From: Chryseobacterium sp. ZHDP1
Lineage (GTDB): Bacteria > Bacteroidota > Bacteroidia > Flavobacteriales > Weeksellaceae
Reading direction: 5' to 3'
DNA length: 64,000 nt
Assembly: GCF_018603435.1 (NCBI RefSeq)
Contig: NZ_CP075682.1
Coordinates: 1,116,001-1,180,000 of the forward strand
Both the position numbers and the translations under genes were made by a program. This document shows positions 1-7,983 of this stretch, piece by piece. The notes under the pieces are model-generated. The model worked only from the letters and a program-made list of their open reading frames with translations. It was not told the DNA's origin and did no database searches. The stretch's first letter is position 1, and every line of letters begins with the position of its first letter.

Positions 1-657
1 CATTTTATTACTTGTTTTTTGTTCTAAAAAGAAAATTTGCGAAGCGTAATAGCTAATATATGTATTTGGGAATATATATCGTAAGGATAAAAAATCTTCA
101 AAATCCTCTTTTAAATACGCTAGTTTAATTGTATAATTTTCTTCTTCTAAAAGGTCTCCTTGTTGGTTTTCATTATCATAAAAGCTATTTTCACTTATAA
201 AATAATTGACTTCAAATAATATGTCTTCTATTTCTTCTGTTGTATAAAGATCTAGCAAGGTATTTACTTCATCAAAATCTACATAATCAAAATTCTCGCT
301 GATTATCTCGTCTACATCTATAAAATGATCTAGGTATTCAAAATAATCTTTTATTATATCAGCACAGCCTTGTCTCTCGTGAAACAACGCTTTCCAATGG
401 AATGTAAACATATCTTCTAATGAGTATCGGATAAGTTTTCTTTCATTTTCATCGGTAATATCAGGATAATATTTAGCAATATTATTTATAATATCTTCAT
501 CAGAACAGTAATTTTCTACCTTGTTTACTACTCTATGATCTTGAAAAAAGAACCCACCAATTCCATGTACATTAGTAGGCGAATTTGACACAACGGCATA
601 TACAATAAAATCAAGTGTTACTCCAGATTTTGTATTAACATCTGTATGTTTTTTCAT
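1..657 (-). CDS. Unrecognised acidic protein, C-terminus cut by window edge
   Basis: An open frame starts at the ATG at 657 and runs to position 1 without a stop, giving at least 219 residues. The protein is rich in Asp, Glu and aromatic residues. It has no signal peptide or membrane segment, and I recognise no family. It lies 18 nt before the integrase stop on the same strand, so it would be transcribed after the integrase and may be cargo of the element that the integrase mobilises. The AT-rich composition matches the integrase and differs from the housekeeping genes further right. The true stop lies outside the window. Confidence 0.6.
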   Translation of the reverse strand, partial: MKKHTDVNTKSGVTLDFIVYAVVSNSPTNVHGIGGFFFQDHRVVNKVENYCSDEDIINNIAKYYPDITDENERKLIRYSLEDMFTFHWKALFHERQGCADIIKDYFEYLDHFIDVDEIISENFDYVDFDEVNTLLDLYTTEEIEDILFEVNYFISENSFYDNENQQGDLLEEENYTIKLAYLKEDFEDFLSLRYIFPNTYISYYASQIFFLEQKTSNKM

Positions 658-674
658 ATTAATATCCTAAACTA

Positions 675-1943
675 TTAAAAACCAATTCTAGCAAAGCTAT
701 TTGCCGTTCGTACTGCCATTTCTTTTTCTGTTTTACCAATATACACTAAAAACTGCTTTTCAGTTGAATGACCTGTCATATACATAATATCTGCTGTAGG
801 GATCAAGGTGTGAAAGTTAGTTGCGAAACTTCTTCTTCCGATATGGCTTGCTACAAGTTCGTATTTTGGATAATCTCCTAAAACTCCTCTTTTGGTTTTA
901 TCTTCCAAGACCTGAGATTTAAGACCGTAAACAACTTCTGAGATTTTAGCATTTTTACACACAATTTTTATGTACTTGTTAAATTTGACATCAGAAATTT
1001 TTCTAGGAAACTCGCCATTTCTTTTATCCAATATTTTCTGTACTTCTTTAAGTAATGGAATTTGCATTAGCTTCCCCGTTTTTTCCTGTTTAAATTCTAT
1101 ATATTTTATGTCTCTATCCTCTACAATCATGGATTTTTCAAATCTCAAAAAATCACTTACCCTTTGACCTGTAAAACAGGCTATTATTAGCCAATCTCGT
1201 GCGTTGTCGAGGTAATCATGCGGTTGATTCGATTTTTTAATACTTTCTAATTCTTCAAAATTCAAATAAATATGTTTCGGTTTATCTTTCTTGAATTTAC
1301 TTAAACCCAGTTTCCAATCTTTTGTATGTGGATGTGTTTCAATATCATAATTACTTGCAAATTTCGAAATAACTTTAATATCACGCAATTTGCTATATAT
1401 AGTTTCGTGTTTGTAGTTAATATTCAAACAGTACTTCTCAAAATCATCCTTGAAATAATTATCCAAATTTTTAAATTCGATTATCGGAACTCTTTTATGA
1501 TAAGTACAATAGTCAATCAGCATTGTTTTAAGAACTTTGATTTTGTAATTTGTTCTTACTGCTATTGTATTTTTGTTGAGTTCTAAGTAAGTATCTATAA
1601 ATTCAATGAGATTCGATGAATATATAGTTTTTACTTTTGGTTTCAATATTTCGTCAAGACAAGATTGTAACCATATTTTATAATTTAAAATGCTGTTTTG
1701 GTCGGAATATTTTTGCAGTACATGTGATTCAATTTTAGAAAGCTTTGTATTAATTGATTCGGTGTCCGTATCAAACATTTTTTTTGAAGCTATTCTACAT
1801 TTACCATTTTTCCATTCATCAGGAAGACATTTTAATTCTGATAGTGCAAGTCTGACATCAAGATCCTTATCTCTAAGCCTAATGCAAATATTACTTGGTT
1901 TGTTCTTAACAGTACTTCTAAGAAAAAAAGATACTTTAGCCAT
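675..1943 (-). CDS. Tyrosine-type site-specific recombinase (phage/ICE integrase)
   Basis: A 422-residue integrase with the Bacteroidota architecture: an N-terminal arm-binding region, a SAM-like core-binding domain (about 105-215) and a C-terminal catalytic domain. Catalytic residues are visible: Arg near 261 (TGQRVSD), a Lys in the following beta-hairpin (EKTGK), His-x-x-Arg near 367-370 (SHIGRRSF), His near 392 (TGHS) and the nucleophile Tyr near 401 (VYIGK). The frame opens at a TTG at 1970, but I chose the ATG at 1943 because MAKVSFFLRS is a typical start for this family. It probably marks one end of an integrated element whose other genes lie left of the window. The recombination partner site was not identified. 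Confidence 0.9.
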   Translation of the reverse strand: MAKVSFFLRSTVKNKPSNICIRLRDKDLDVRLALSELKCLPDEWKNGKCRIASKKMFDTDTESINTKLSKIESHVLQKYSDQNSILNYKIWLQSCLDEILKPKVKTIYSSNLIEFIDTYLELNKNTIAVRTNYKIKVLKTMLIDYCTYHKRVPIIEFKNLDNYFKDDFEKYCLNINYKHETIYSKLRDIKVISKFASNYDIETHPHTKDWKLGLSKFKKDKPKHIYLNFEELESIKKSNQPHDYLDNARDWLIIACFTGQRVSDFLRFEKSMIVEDRDIKYIEFKQEKTGKLMQIPLLKEVQKILDKRNGEFPRKISDVKFNKYIKIVCKNAKISEVVYGLKSQVLEDKTKRGVLGDYPKYELVASHIGRRSFATNFHTLIPTADIMYMTGHSTEKQFLVYIGKTEKEMAVRTANSFARIGF

Positions 1944-1980
1944 AAATTTATAAATTTTATAGTGTTGCAATTTACTAAAT

Positions 1981-2007
1981 GTGCGCCCAAATTTGTGCCC
2001 AAATTTT
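1981..2007. repeat. Short direct repeat upstream of the integrase
   Basis: Two adjacent 12-13 nt copies of G(C/T)GCCCAAATTT lie 38 nt upstream of the integrase ATG. Such repeats next to an integrase are often arm-type or core-type binding sites, but the att role is inference. No second copy of the pair was seen in the window. Confidence 0.35.
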
Positions 2008-2043
2008 GAAAGCTATTTTAATTAACTTAAATTTAAAATAATT

Positions 2044-2078
2044 AAAACCTCTATAAACAAAGCATTCATAGAGGTTTT
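2044..2078. terminator. Hairpin with A/T flanks, bidirectional terminator-like
   Basis: A perfect 11-bp stem (AAAACCTCTAT paired with ATAGAGGTTTT) carries A and T runs on its two sides, so it could stop transcription from either direction. It sits between the integrase promoter region and the short Cys-rich gene. Confidence 0.5.
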
Positions 2079-2135
2079 TAAGTTTTAATACATTAAAGCA
2101 GATTAGTTAGGTGTAGTCCTTCTGCGGTCACTTTT

Positions 2136-2166
2136 AAGGACAGACATTTGATGTTTGTCCTTTTTT
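2136..2166 (+). terminator. Rho-independent terminator-like hairpin
   Basis: An AAGGACAGACAT arm pairs with ATGTTTGTCCTT, followed by a run of six T. It is oriented on the plus strand, yet no plus-strand gene is visible just upstream. It may end a short RNA or be a remnant at the element border. Confidence 0.5.
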
Positions 2167-2267
2167 ATTAGTCATTATTGCTAACCATTTTAATCTCTTT
2201 GATATATATCATTAATTTTTTGTCAAATTTATTATCTGGATTTATTCTAAATTAATATATTTGCATC

Positions 2268-2423
2268 ATGAATATGATCGTTCCTTTCAAAGTAGCTCCA
2301 TTAGCTCCTGCTTTTTCAATGAATACAGAAGAAATGTATTGCGGCGACAAGAAATCATGCTGCAAAAAATTTAAAAAGGGAAAAAGATGCAAGAAGTGTC
2401 CGGGAAGAAAAAAAATGGCTTAA
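2268..2423 (+). CDS. Small basic Cys-rich protein
   Basis: A 51-codon frame (ATG 2268, TAA 2421) encodes a hydrophobic N-terminus followed by a strongly basic tail with five cysteines: one at 25, a CC pair at 31-32, and a CKKC pair at 41/44. The spacing suggests metal binding or disulfides; the function is unknown. A Bacteroidota -7 element (TATATTTG, 2256-2263) lies only 4 nt before the ATG, so the mRNA may be leaderless or start at the second ATG (2274). The 3' end overlaps the convergent J-domain gene by 4 nt. No homologue could be checked, so coding status rests on the intact frame, promoter and amino-acid pattern. Confidence 0.55.
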   Translation: MNMIVPFKVAPLAPAFSMNTEEMYCGDKKSCCKKFKKGKRCKKCPGRKKMA

Positions 2424-3067
2424 TTAAAGCTTTTTAACAGGAAATAGACTGCCAGAATTAATAAGACCAACCCAATAATAATTCTCGCGATTTTTGGCTG
2501 TCCGTGAGGATTTGCAACAGTTCTTGGCTGTGACTTAAATAATTCCTCTGCCTTATCTTTAAATTTTTCCGAATTGTTTTCAAAAACTTCGGTAATCGTA
2601 ATTCCCTGAACGGCTGTTTTGTGCAGTAGTGAATTCGTAGCGTGAAGCAAAATCTGGAATTTTCCGTCTTTAAATTCCGTTATTTTGAAAACTCTTTCTC
2701 CATAAGGTTTTTCCAGTCCGAAAGGTAACACTTTCACCACATCCGCATTTTGAGTCTGCCAATTGATAATGATCTCCTCCCCTTTTTTCGCATGAATTTT
2801 GTTTGCCGTAAAAGTCTTAATGGACGGCGGAATATTATACCTGAAGCTTTTCTGATGACTTTCTAAATTTTGATCGTAAGAATGTCTTCTGCTTTTATCA
2901 CTCAATGTTTCATAAGCTTCCTGAATTTCACGGAACCGGTCTGCGAAAAAATCATCGTTATCATTTTTATCAGGGTGATATTTTAAAGATAGTTTTCTAT
3001 ACGCTTTTTTGATGTCTTCTTCCGAAGCATCGTGAGAAATCCCGAGAAAATAGTAGTAATCTTTCAT
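2420..3067 (-). CDS. J-domain (DnaJ-like) protein with C-terminal membrane anchor
   Basis: The first ~65 residues form a J domain, with the HPD motif at 31-33 (KYHPDKND) that stimulates Hsp70 ATPase. There is no Gly/Phe-rich or zinc-finger region, so it is a J-only (type III) co-chaperone and not DnaJ itself. The middle (about 85-165) looks like a beta-rich Ig-like domain. The C-terminal ~20 residues are one hydrophobic helix, making it tail-anchored, probably with the J domain in the cytoplasm. I start at ATG 3067 because [10 protein letters not shown] is the usual J-domain start; an upstream in-frame start at 3112 adds a basic, unconserved-looking extension. Confidence 0.85.
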   Translation of the reverse strand: MKDYYYFLGISHDASEEDIKKAYRKLSLKYHPDKNDNDDFFADRFREIQEAYETLSDKSRRHSYDQNLESHQKSFRYNIPPSIKTFTANKIHAKKGEEIIINWQTQNADVVKVLPFGLEKPYGERVFKITEFKDGKFQILLHATNSLLHKTAVQGITITEVFENNSEKFKDKAEELFKSQPRTVANPHGQPKIARIIIGLVLLILAVYFLLKSFN

Positions 3068-3258
3068 TAAGCTATGCAAAAATAGTGAATTTATTTTCTT
3101 TTTTAAACGCAAATGGCACGAATAATTTCATAAATAGCCTGAATAATTTTATGTTATGCTTTTAATTTTTTTCTTTAAAACAAACAGTCGTATAAAGTAA
3201 AATTGCTAAAGACTCTTTGGAGTTTTATCTGTGTAGAAATCATATTAAGAGGACGTTC

Positions 3259-3277
3259 GGCGTTCCGTAGGAACGCC
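3259..3277. other. GC-rich perfect hairpin next to the IS left end
   Basis: GGCGTTCC-GTA-GGAACGCC forms an 8-bp stem with a 3-nt loop, 26 nt outside the left end of the insertion sequence. There is no T-run. It may be a hairpin that attracted the insertion or a remnant of an older repeat. Confidence 0.3.
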
Positions 3278-3438
3278 ATCTTAGAACATTTATCAAAATA
3301 TTTGGTAATGTACTGAAAAATAGTTGGTGAAATTCAGGATATATTTTAATAAATTATGGATGTTAATCCGAAGAGGACAAAAGCACTGGTGGAGATCAAC
3401 TTTTCAGCAATAGGATTAATGTTCAAAACGATAGTTTT

Positions 3439-3460
3439 AAGGTGAGGTTTCCCTCACCTT
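3439..3460. terminator. Hairpin between transposase stop and IS left end
   Basis: AAGGTGAGG pairs with CCTCACCTT around a short loop. It lies 40 nt downstream of the transposase stop inside the element and would end transposase mRNA or block transcription entering from outside. Confidence 0.5.
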
Positions 3461-3499
3461 TTCGTTTATTATCGGATGAACCTTATGGCTAAAAAAACT

Positions 3500-4462
3500 C
3501 TATTTTTCGTTAGAAAAATAAATATACCATTTGATGAAATTGATTCGGTTTTTCAATGTGAGACCTCTGTGCAGGTCGAGATGATTTTTTAAATGGCTGA
3601 AATATCCCTCAATACCATTGGTTGTTTTAGGAATATTGGGATTTTCCAGATAATGAAACATATTGGGCAATGCCCGTTTTATAGTAAAATACGATCGTCT
3701 GATAAGCTTGTGGGTATACCAGTATCTTTCGGTTTCAAGATTAATTGTTTTTTCATTAATATAATCCTGATGTCTCAAATACCAGTCGTTGAGTTCATTT
3801 TTCCACCAGATTTTATCGTTTTGTGTTTTAATTTTCAGTAATAATAAAACGTGTTTTCGAAGTTCCTGACCGGCAATGTGTTTAGGAAACTTTGTGAGCC
3901 AGATCAGGCACATTCTCTGAATATGAACCAGACATCTCTGAGTAATGATGTCTCCATCAGATTTATTTATGGCTTTCAAAACGCTTTTATGTCCATCTGT
4001 AGTAATGCTTTCCAGCTTTACGCCCAGCCGTAAAAGATTGTTTAAATCTTCCCTGATTTCTTCATAATGTTCTCCATCGGTAAAACGGATAAGCTGTGTA
4101 TATCCATCAAAATCATCCTGATAAGCAATTAAACAGAACTGAGCAAAATAAGTTGCATCCATTCTTAAATTCACCTTTTCCCGTTTGATGATCTTTAAGG
4201 TAGGAGACTGCTCTAAAATGGTATAAAATGTTTTCTGCAAAGTATCTTTCGAATAACCGCTGTCTCTGCAAAGCGTTTTGTAGGTCTGCCTTTCCAATAC
4301 CCATTTTTTGAACCAGATAAAACGATTTTTAATTCTCTGCTCCGTTCTGTTTTGAGTAAATAAAATCCCGCAATTTTTACATTTAAATCTTTGCTTTCCC
4401 CCTTGTTTTCCCCAACGAATTACCTCCAGGCTTGAACAAGACCAACAACGTTTTTTTGCCAT
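3500..4462 (-). CDS. IS256 family transposase, variant with N-terminal zinc ribbon
   Basis: A 320-residue transposase. It opens with a zinc ribbon (C6, C9, C28, C31) that probably binds the IS ends, followed by a helical DNA-binding region. The catalytic core shows the DDE triad: Asp102 (RMDATYF), Asp156 (TTDGHKS) and Glu285 (NGIEGYF). It also has the conserved RCLVHIQR block between the second Asp and the Glu, as in the IS256/Mutator class. The length and intact triad argue for a functional enzyme. The start at 4462 is an ATG directly followed by the zinc-ribbon sequence. The gene lies inside a copy bounded by inverted repeats and a target duplication. Confidence 0.9.
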   Translation of the reverse strand: MAKKRCWSCSSLEVIRWGKQGGKQRFKCKNCGILFTQNRTEQRIKNRFIWFKKWVLERQTYKTLCRDSGYSKDTLQKTFYTILEQSPTLKIIKREKVNLRMDATYFAQFCLIAYQDDFDGYTQLIRFTDGEHYEEIREDLNNLLRLGVKLESITTDGHKSVLKAINKSDGDIITQRCLVHIQRMCLIWLTKFPKHIAGQELRKHVLLLLKIKTQNDKIWWKNELNDWYLRHQDYINEKTINLETERYWYTHKLIRRSYFTIKRALPNMFHYLENPNIPKTTNGIEGYFSHLKNHLDLHRGLTLKNRINFIKWYIYFSNEK

Positions 4463-4480
4463 TTTTCAGACAAAGAAAAA

Positions 4481-4506
4481 GTTTTATGAAACACGTTTCA
4501 TAAAAC
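4481..4506. other. Perfect 12-bp hairpin upstream of the transposase start
   Basis: GTTTTATGAAAC and GTTTCATAAAAC pair perfectly around a 2-nt loop, 18 nt upstream of the transposase ATG. In the mRNA it would sit in the 5' leader, or in DNA over the promoter. This placement resembles the devices IS elements use to damp transposase expression from outside transcripts. The role is inferred from position. Confidence 0.45.
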
Positions 4507-4608
4507 TTCCTCCAAGCAGCCTAACAATGAGGTTTTGATAGAATTCTACCAACTATTTTTCAGTATTATGCCAAATATTTCAAGCTTGCTTGTTTAAATC
4601 TTTTTAAT

Positions 4609-4735
4609 GTTTCGGTTCAGGCGGCTTCGCCGCCTGAACCGAAACCCTATTTTCCGAGATTGCTTTTTCGCTTCGCTCATCGCAATGACTGTAAAAAATT
4701 CCGGCTCGGGAAGCTTCGCTTCCCGAGCCGGAATT
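4609..4735. repeat. Two long GC-rich hairpins with TTCG-type loops
   Basis: The first hairpin (4609-4645) has a stem of about 16 bp closed over CTTCG. The second (4697-4735) has a stem of about 18 bp over a TTC loop. Between them, ATTGC and GCAAT arms form a weaker dyad. They sit just outside the IS right end and downstream of the ECF-sigma operon, where they could terminate transcription in either direction. A third hairpin of the same style lies at 22984-23012. Confidence 0.6.
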
Positions 4736-4761
4736 AAACAATTTCAATTTAGTTACTTTTA

Positions 4762-5034
4762 TTATGCTTCTGCAACGTTTTCTTTTCTTTCGAAACCTCT
4801 GTGGCGGCATCTTGAAGCGAATTCTTTTTTAAACTTTCCTTTCAGCTCCTGATATTGCTCATCATTCATTTCTCTGATTTTATCCGCCAATCCGAAAGGA
4901 GATTTTTCTTTGATTCCGTATTCCTCAAAAATACCCTTTACAAATCTTTTTCTCTGCGCTGCTTTTTTAACAACTGCTGCAACTCCTACTACGGCTAAAG
5001 CAGCTAAAGCGCCTTTTAATACTGAATTTTTCAT
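4762..5034 (-). CDS. Small protein with N-terminal hydrophobic helix
   Basis: This 90-residue protein has a short hydrophobic Ala/Val-rich segment (about 7-22) followed by a charged region with many Lys and Glu, ending in a Cys/His/Arg cluster (near 75-80). It is probably membrane-anchored with a cytoplasmic tail. It is the third gene of the run sigma factor, membrane protein, this gene, all on the minus strand with 13 and 87 nt gaps, so it is likely expressed with them. I do not recognise the family. Confidence 0.65.
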   Translation of the reverse strand: MKNSVLKGALAALAVVGVAAVVKKAAQRKRFVKGIFEEYGIKEKSPFGLADKIREMNDEQYQELKGKFKKEFASRCRHRGFERKENVAEA

Positions 5035-5121
5035 TTTTTCAAAATTTTAAATTTTACTACTTTTTGTTTTTTATATAGACGAATAAATGCTGAATTTACT
5101 TTACTACTTCTAAATTTTTAT

Positions 5122-5463
5122 TTATTCGTTTGTTCTGTTGTGCCTGTTGAAAAAACCTGCTGAACATTTGTCCCTCCACACTTCTTTGAATTTCTCTCTT
5201 TCTTCGGGAGTAAGATGCATCATTTTTTCTCTCATCTTCTTTTCTTTAAAATCCCTCATTCCTTTTCCGAAATGAAATCCTCCGAAAAGAATCTTACTTA
5301 AAATCAGAATTCCCATTGCCTGCCAGAAAGTAATGGATTTTACACCCAAAATTTCAGGGAGAAGGCAATTCCAGAGCGCCATCACGATCCATGTAACGCC
5401 TAAAAAAATCAATGGCGGACAAAGAATCAGAAAAATCCAGCCTTTTTTATGTTTATGATTCAT
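5122..5463 (-). CDS. Two-pass membrane protein paired with ECF sigma factor
   Basis: The 113-residue protein has two hydrophobic segments (about 8-31 and 43-62) followed by a basic C-terminal tail. The tail contains HLTPEEREKFKEVW, like the helical segment of sensor-type periplasmic or cytoplasmic domains. It starts 13 nt after the sigma-factor stop and is surely co-transcribed. Its position is that of an anti-sigma or membrane sensor, but it has no recognisable zinc anti-sigma motif. The role is inferred from context. Confidence 0.7.
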   Translation of the reverse strand: MNHKHKKGWIFLILCPPLIFLGVTWIVMALWNCLLPEILGVKSITFWQAMGILILSKILFGGFHFGKGMRDFKEKKMREKMMHLTPEEREKFKEVWRDKCSAGFFNRHNRTNE

Positions 5464-5476
5464 ATCTTTTTATTTA

Positions 5477-6055
5477 CTAACTGTTTAAATCTTCGTATAA
5501 TTTTCTCAATCTGTTTCTTAAATGTTTGACGGCGTAATTTTTACGGCTAATAATCGTTTTAATGTTTTCACCATGCTCATCCGCAATTTCCTGAAGGGTT
5601 TTGTCATTAAGTTCATTTTCCACATAGACGAGTCTTTGTTTTTCCGGCAGTTCATCCAGAGCTTCAAAAAGCTTTTTCCAGATCTCGTCCTGAAACATTT
5701 TAATTTCGGGGCCTGCACTTTCATCCATCAGCAGAATATCTTTGATGGAAAAATCTCCGTCTTCATCTTCATACACGAAATCTTCAAGATTCTCGGTTTT
5801 CTTCTTGCGGTATTTGTCCGTGATTTTATTTGCCGTTACTCTGTACAGCCAACCGCCAACATTCACAATCTCAGAAAGATTGGTAAGACTACTGAACTGA
5901 TACCACACTTCCTGCAGAATATCTTCCGCATCCTCCGTATTTTTCACTTTCGGACGAATGTACGACATCAGCTTTCCTCCGTACTTTGAAACGGTCTGCG
6001 AGATGATATTTTCCTTCTCCTTCTGTGGCATTGTTATTTTTTCGACAATCTCCAT
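5477..6055 (-). CDS. ECF-type RNA polymerase sigma factor
   Basis: The 192-residue protein shows sigma region 2 (DAEDILQEVWYQF, about 42-54, then GGWLYRVTANKITDKYR, core and -10 binding) and region 4 (LPEKQRLVYVENEL... TLQEIADEHG, about 130-175, helix-turn-helix for the -35 box). The linker holds a very acidic stretch (YEDEDGD). It heads an operon with a two-pass membrane protein and a small anchored protein. The start is an ATG at 6055. The upstream DNA does not carry the TGTAACA-N16-ACTAA promoter found at the other two ECF genes of this window, so it belongs to a different circuit. Confidence 0.9.
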   Translation of the reverse strand: MEIVEKITMPQKEKENIISQTVSKYGGKLMSYIRPKVKNTEDAEDILQEVWYQFSSLTNLSEIVNVGGWLYRVTANKITDKYRKKKTENLEDFVYEDEDGDFSIKDILLMDESAGPEIKMFQDEIWKKLFEALDELPEKQRLVYVENELNDKTLQEIADEHGENIKTIISRKNYAVKHLRNRLRKLYEDLNS

Positions 6056-6487
6056 ATTGCTATGACGATTGAAAATTTTGTTTTACTTTAATAAATTTAA
6101 AATAATTTTTGAGAAATTAAGATTTTGTTTTATTCATCCGTATTTTGAAACATGAATAAAGCAAACTTTTTTTCGCTAATAACACAAATCCTATTATTAT
6201 GTAACCTAAGTTCGGGATAAGAAATAAATTTAAATAATTGATTTATCGCATTATATTAATTTATCGCAAAGAAAAACAAAATAGTATTATTTTGATAAGT
6301 TTTACGCCTTTGTATATCTTAAAGCTAAATTCCTGATAATTGAATCTCTTTGTTTAACCTTGCGTTTAAGAAGACTTATCCAAAACTCAGGTTAAGTATG
6401 AAATTTTTAAAAGATATATGTCCTAATTTGTATTTAAACAAAAAAACGAAAAGCTAAGCCTTCCGTTTGTATTTTGAATGATAAGTT
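6056..6487. other. 432-bp non-coding stretch
   Basis: This holds the promoter region of the ECF sigma gene on the right-to-left strand. It has no open frame of interest. TTTATCGCA occurs twice (near 6242 and 6262). Around 6441-6466 a weak dyad (AAACG...CGTTT) may terminate the DoxX-like gene. I see no RNA gene. Confidence 0.4.
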
Positions 6488-6946
6488 TTAATTCAGATAA
6501 ATTCCGAAGTACCAAGTCCAGACAATCAAAATAATCTGCATCGGAATTCTTTTTTTATACAGATAATTCATTCCGGGACCAGTGAAATCCGCTTTAAAAA
6601 TATTGATTTTTTTTCGGGAAGAATTGATATTCGCAACGAAAACCAAAACATAAAAAACAATCAGTAAAACAGCAGTCAGTTCACGAATGGAAGGAATCAT
6701 CAATCCGATTCCGGCTGCAATCTCAATAATTCCTGTTATGTATACCCAAAATAGTTTTGCCGGGATAAAATCCGGAATCATCATTGCCATTCCCTTTTGA
6801 AATTTAAAATGAGAAAATCCTGTAAATATGATGAAAACAGCCATTCCCAGATTTCCGGAAAACACAAAATTCCAGTCTCCCTGAAAAATTCTGGTTGCCA
6901 ATAAAGCTAAAATAAATGTGGTAAAAAGAATGGTCAGCAATTTCAT
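6488..6946 (-). CDS. DoxX-like four-helix membrane protein
   Basis: A 152-residue integral membrane protein with four hydrophobic segments and the DoxX-like pattern: a GxxxF...KFQKGM block after the second helix and ITGIIEIAAGIGLM in the third. Members of this superfamily sit in the inner membrane and are linked to quinone or redox processes; the substrate is unknown. The frame extends upstream to 6976 (MYLLETKRHL), but ATG 6946 begins directly before the first helix and is preferred. It stands alone at the start of the detoxification gene cluster. Confidence 0.7.
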   Translation of the reverse strand: MKLLTILFTTFILALLATRIFQGDWNFVFSGNLGMAVFIIFTGFSHFKFQKGMAMMIPDFIPAKLFWVYITGIIEIAAGIGLMIPSIRELTAVLLIVFYVLVFVANINSSRKKINIFKADFTGPGMNYLYKKRIPMQIILIVWTWYFGIYLN

Positions 6947-7052
6947 AAGATGTCTTTTTGTTTCCAGTAGATACAAAGATTTACACTATGATTAATAGTA
7001 ATTTTATCAACTATAAATATAGTTTAAAATAAGTGCAAATCGTAGAAAATAA

Positions 7053-7499
7053 TTATTTTTCAGCAAGTTCTTTTACAATTTGCAGACCTTTTGTAAAGCC
7101 TGTATTCATATGCTCTTCCCAATCTTTTTCAGTCTGAACTTCGGCATGAAGTTTTGTTTTGCCATCAAAATCGATTAAAAAATATTTTTCAAAGCAGCCG
7201 CTCCACTGTTTCACCTCCATGCTTTCTGTATCTTCGTTACCTGCTTCATCTCGCATTCCCAAATGTTTGAAAACAATCTGATCAGGCTTTTCCAAACTGT
7301 CTATTGTAGAAACCATTCCTGCTCCTTCTGCATTTGTAAAATAGGTTTTCCCGTTTACTTTCCAGTCGGATTTCATAAAAGAAGCCGAATTTGGATTAAA
7401 AAATTTCGTCCACTCACTGTAGGTGTGTTCATTCCACAAAACGTCCCATATTTTTTCTTTCGGAGCGTTAATGATAATTTCATACGATAAAGTTTCCAT
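7053..7499 (-). CDS. SRPBCC (AHSA1/START-like) domain protein
   Basis: About 148 residues with the SRPBCC signature: a first strand followed by INAPKEKIWDVLWN, a KHLGM strand in the middle and a C-terminal amphipathic helix (FTKGLQIVKELAEK). The fold makes a deep hydrophobic pocket for small ligands; the ligand is unknown. ATG 7499 is chosen over the TTG at 7514 that opens the frame. It follows the paralogue at 7517-7945 by 17 nt and shares with it the W(D/N)VLW...F pattern, suggesting local duplication and co-transcription. Confidence 0.8.
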   Translation of the reverse strand: METLSYEIIINAPKEKIWDVLWNEHTYSEWTKFFNPNSASFMKSDWKVNGKTYFTNAEGAGMVSTIDSLEKPDQIVFKHLGMRDEAGNEDTESMEVKQWSGCFEKYFLIDFDGKTKLHAEVQTEKDWEEHMNTGFTKGLQIVKELAEK

Positions 7500-7516
7500 A
7501 ATGTTTTTATTCAATT

Positions 7517-7945
7517 TTAAAACTGATTTTCAGATAAATGCTTCACATTGGAAAGTGCATTGGAGAAATTTTCTTCGAAAAAGCTTTTAAACTCTTCTGA
7601 AGTCTGAATTTCAACGGTAAGATGCGTTGTATTTTCGTTTTCTGTTAAAATATAATTTTCTGTCCCACTTTTAAAGTTCTGCGGTGTTTCAACGCCATTA
7701 TAAATTTCGCCAAGATGCTGAAAGGTAATCTCTTCATTGGGAACAAGCTTCACAATTTTGCTGAACATCCCGTTGTTCTGAGGATCCAGAAATTTAATAA
7801 TTTCATTTTCTTTTAAATTTCCCTGATAAAAAGAACCTTCTCTGAATGCAGAAGTCCATTGTCTGAAAGAAAAATCATCCCAGAGCACACTCCATACTTT
7901 TTCCGGCTCAGCATTGATCTGAATATCAAAATGTAATTTTTCCAT
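7517..7945 (-). CDS. SRPBCC (AHSA1/START-like) domain protein
   Basis: A 142-residue protein with the same fold as its downstream neighbour: INAEPEKVWSVLWDDFSFRQW near residue 10-30, the FQHLGE strand near 76 and a C-terminal helix (FSNALSNVKHLSENQF). It is an intracellular ligand-binding or activator-type domain with no catalytic motif. It lies between the SDR gene (39 nt upstream) and the second SRPBCC gene (17 nt downstream) on the same strand, probably in one mRNA. Confidence 0.8.
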   Translation of the reverse strand: MEKLHFDIQINAEPEKVWSVLWDDFSFRQWTSAFREGSFYQGNLKENEIIKFLDPQNNGMFSKIVKLVPNEEITFQHLGEIYNGVETPQNFKSGTENYILTENENTTHLTVEIQTSEEFKSFFEENFSNALSNVKHLSENQF

Positions 7946-7983
7946 AAAAAATATATAAACTAGCTGTTATTTTAAATACGATG

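Larger units (their letters stand above)
3304..4572 (-). mobile_element. Complete IS256-type insertion sequence (1269 bp)
   Basis: The ends are matching inverted repeats. The left end reads GGTAATGTACTGAAAAATAG onward, and the reverse complement of the right end reads GGCATAATACTGAAAAATAG onward; both continue with GTTGGT and a shared AATTC. Directly outside lies AAATATTT on both sides (3296-3303 and 4573-4580), an 8-bp target duplication of the size expected for IS256 relatives. The duplicated octamer is itself a palindrome, so it could instead be the outermost part of longer inverted repeats. One transposase gene fills the element. It looks intact and possibly active. Confidence 0.85.

Noticed and set aside
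970..1953. Plus-strand open frames inside the integrase gene
   Set aside because: They are antisense shadows of a clear tyrosine recombinase with all catalytic residues.
4604..4852. Overlapping open frames on both strands between the IS and the 4762 gene
   Set aside because: They read through the two long hairpins and arise from their palindromic sequence.
6056..6120. TGTAACA-N16-ACTAA promoter at the first ECF operon
   Set aside because: The region has GTAAAAC and CGTC-like stretches, but their spacing (12 nt) and sequence do not fit the motif of the other two ECF genes.
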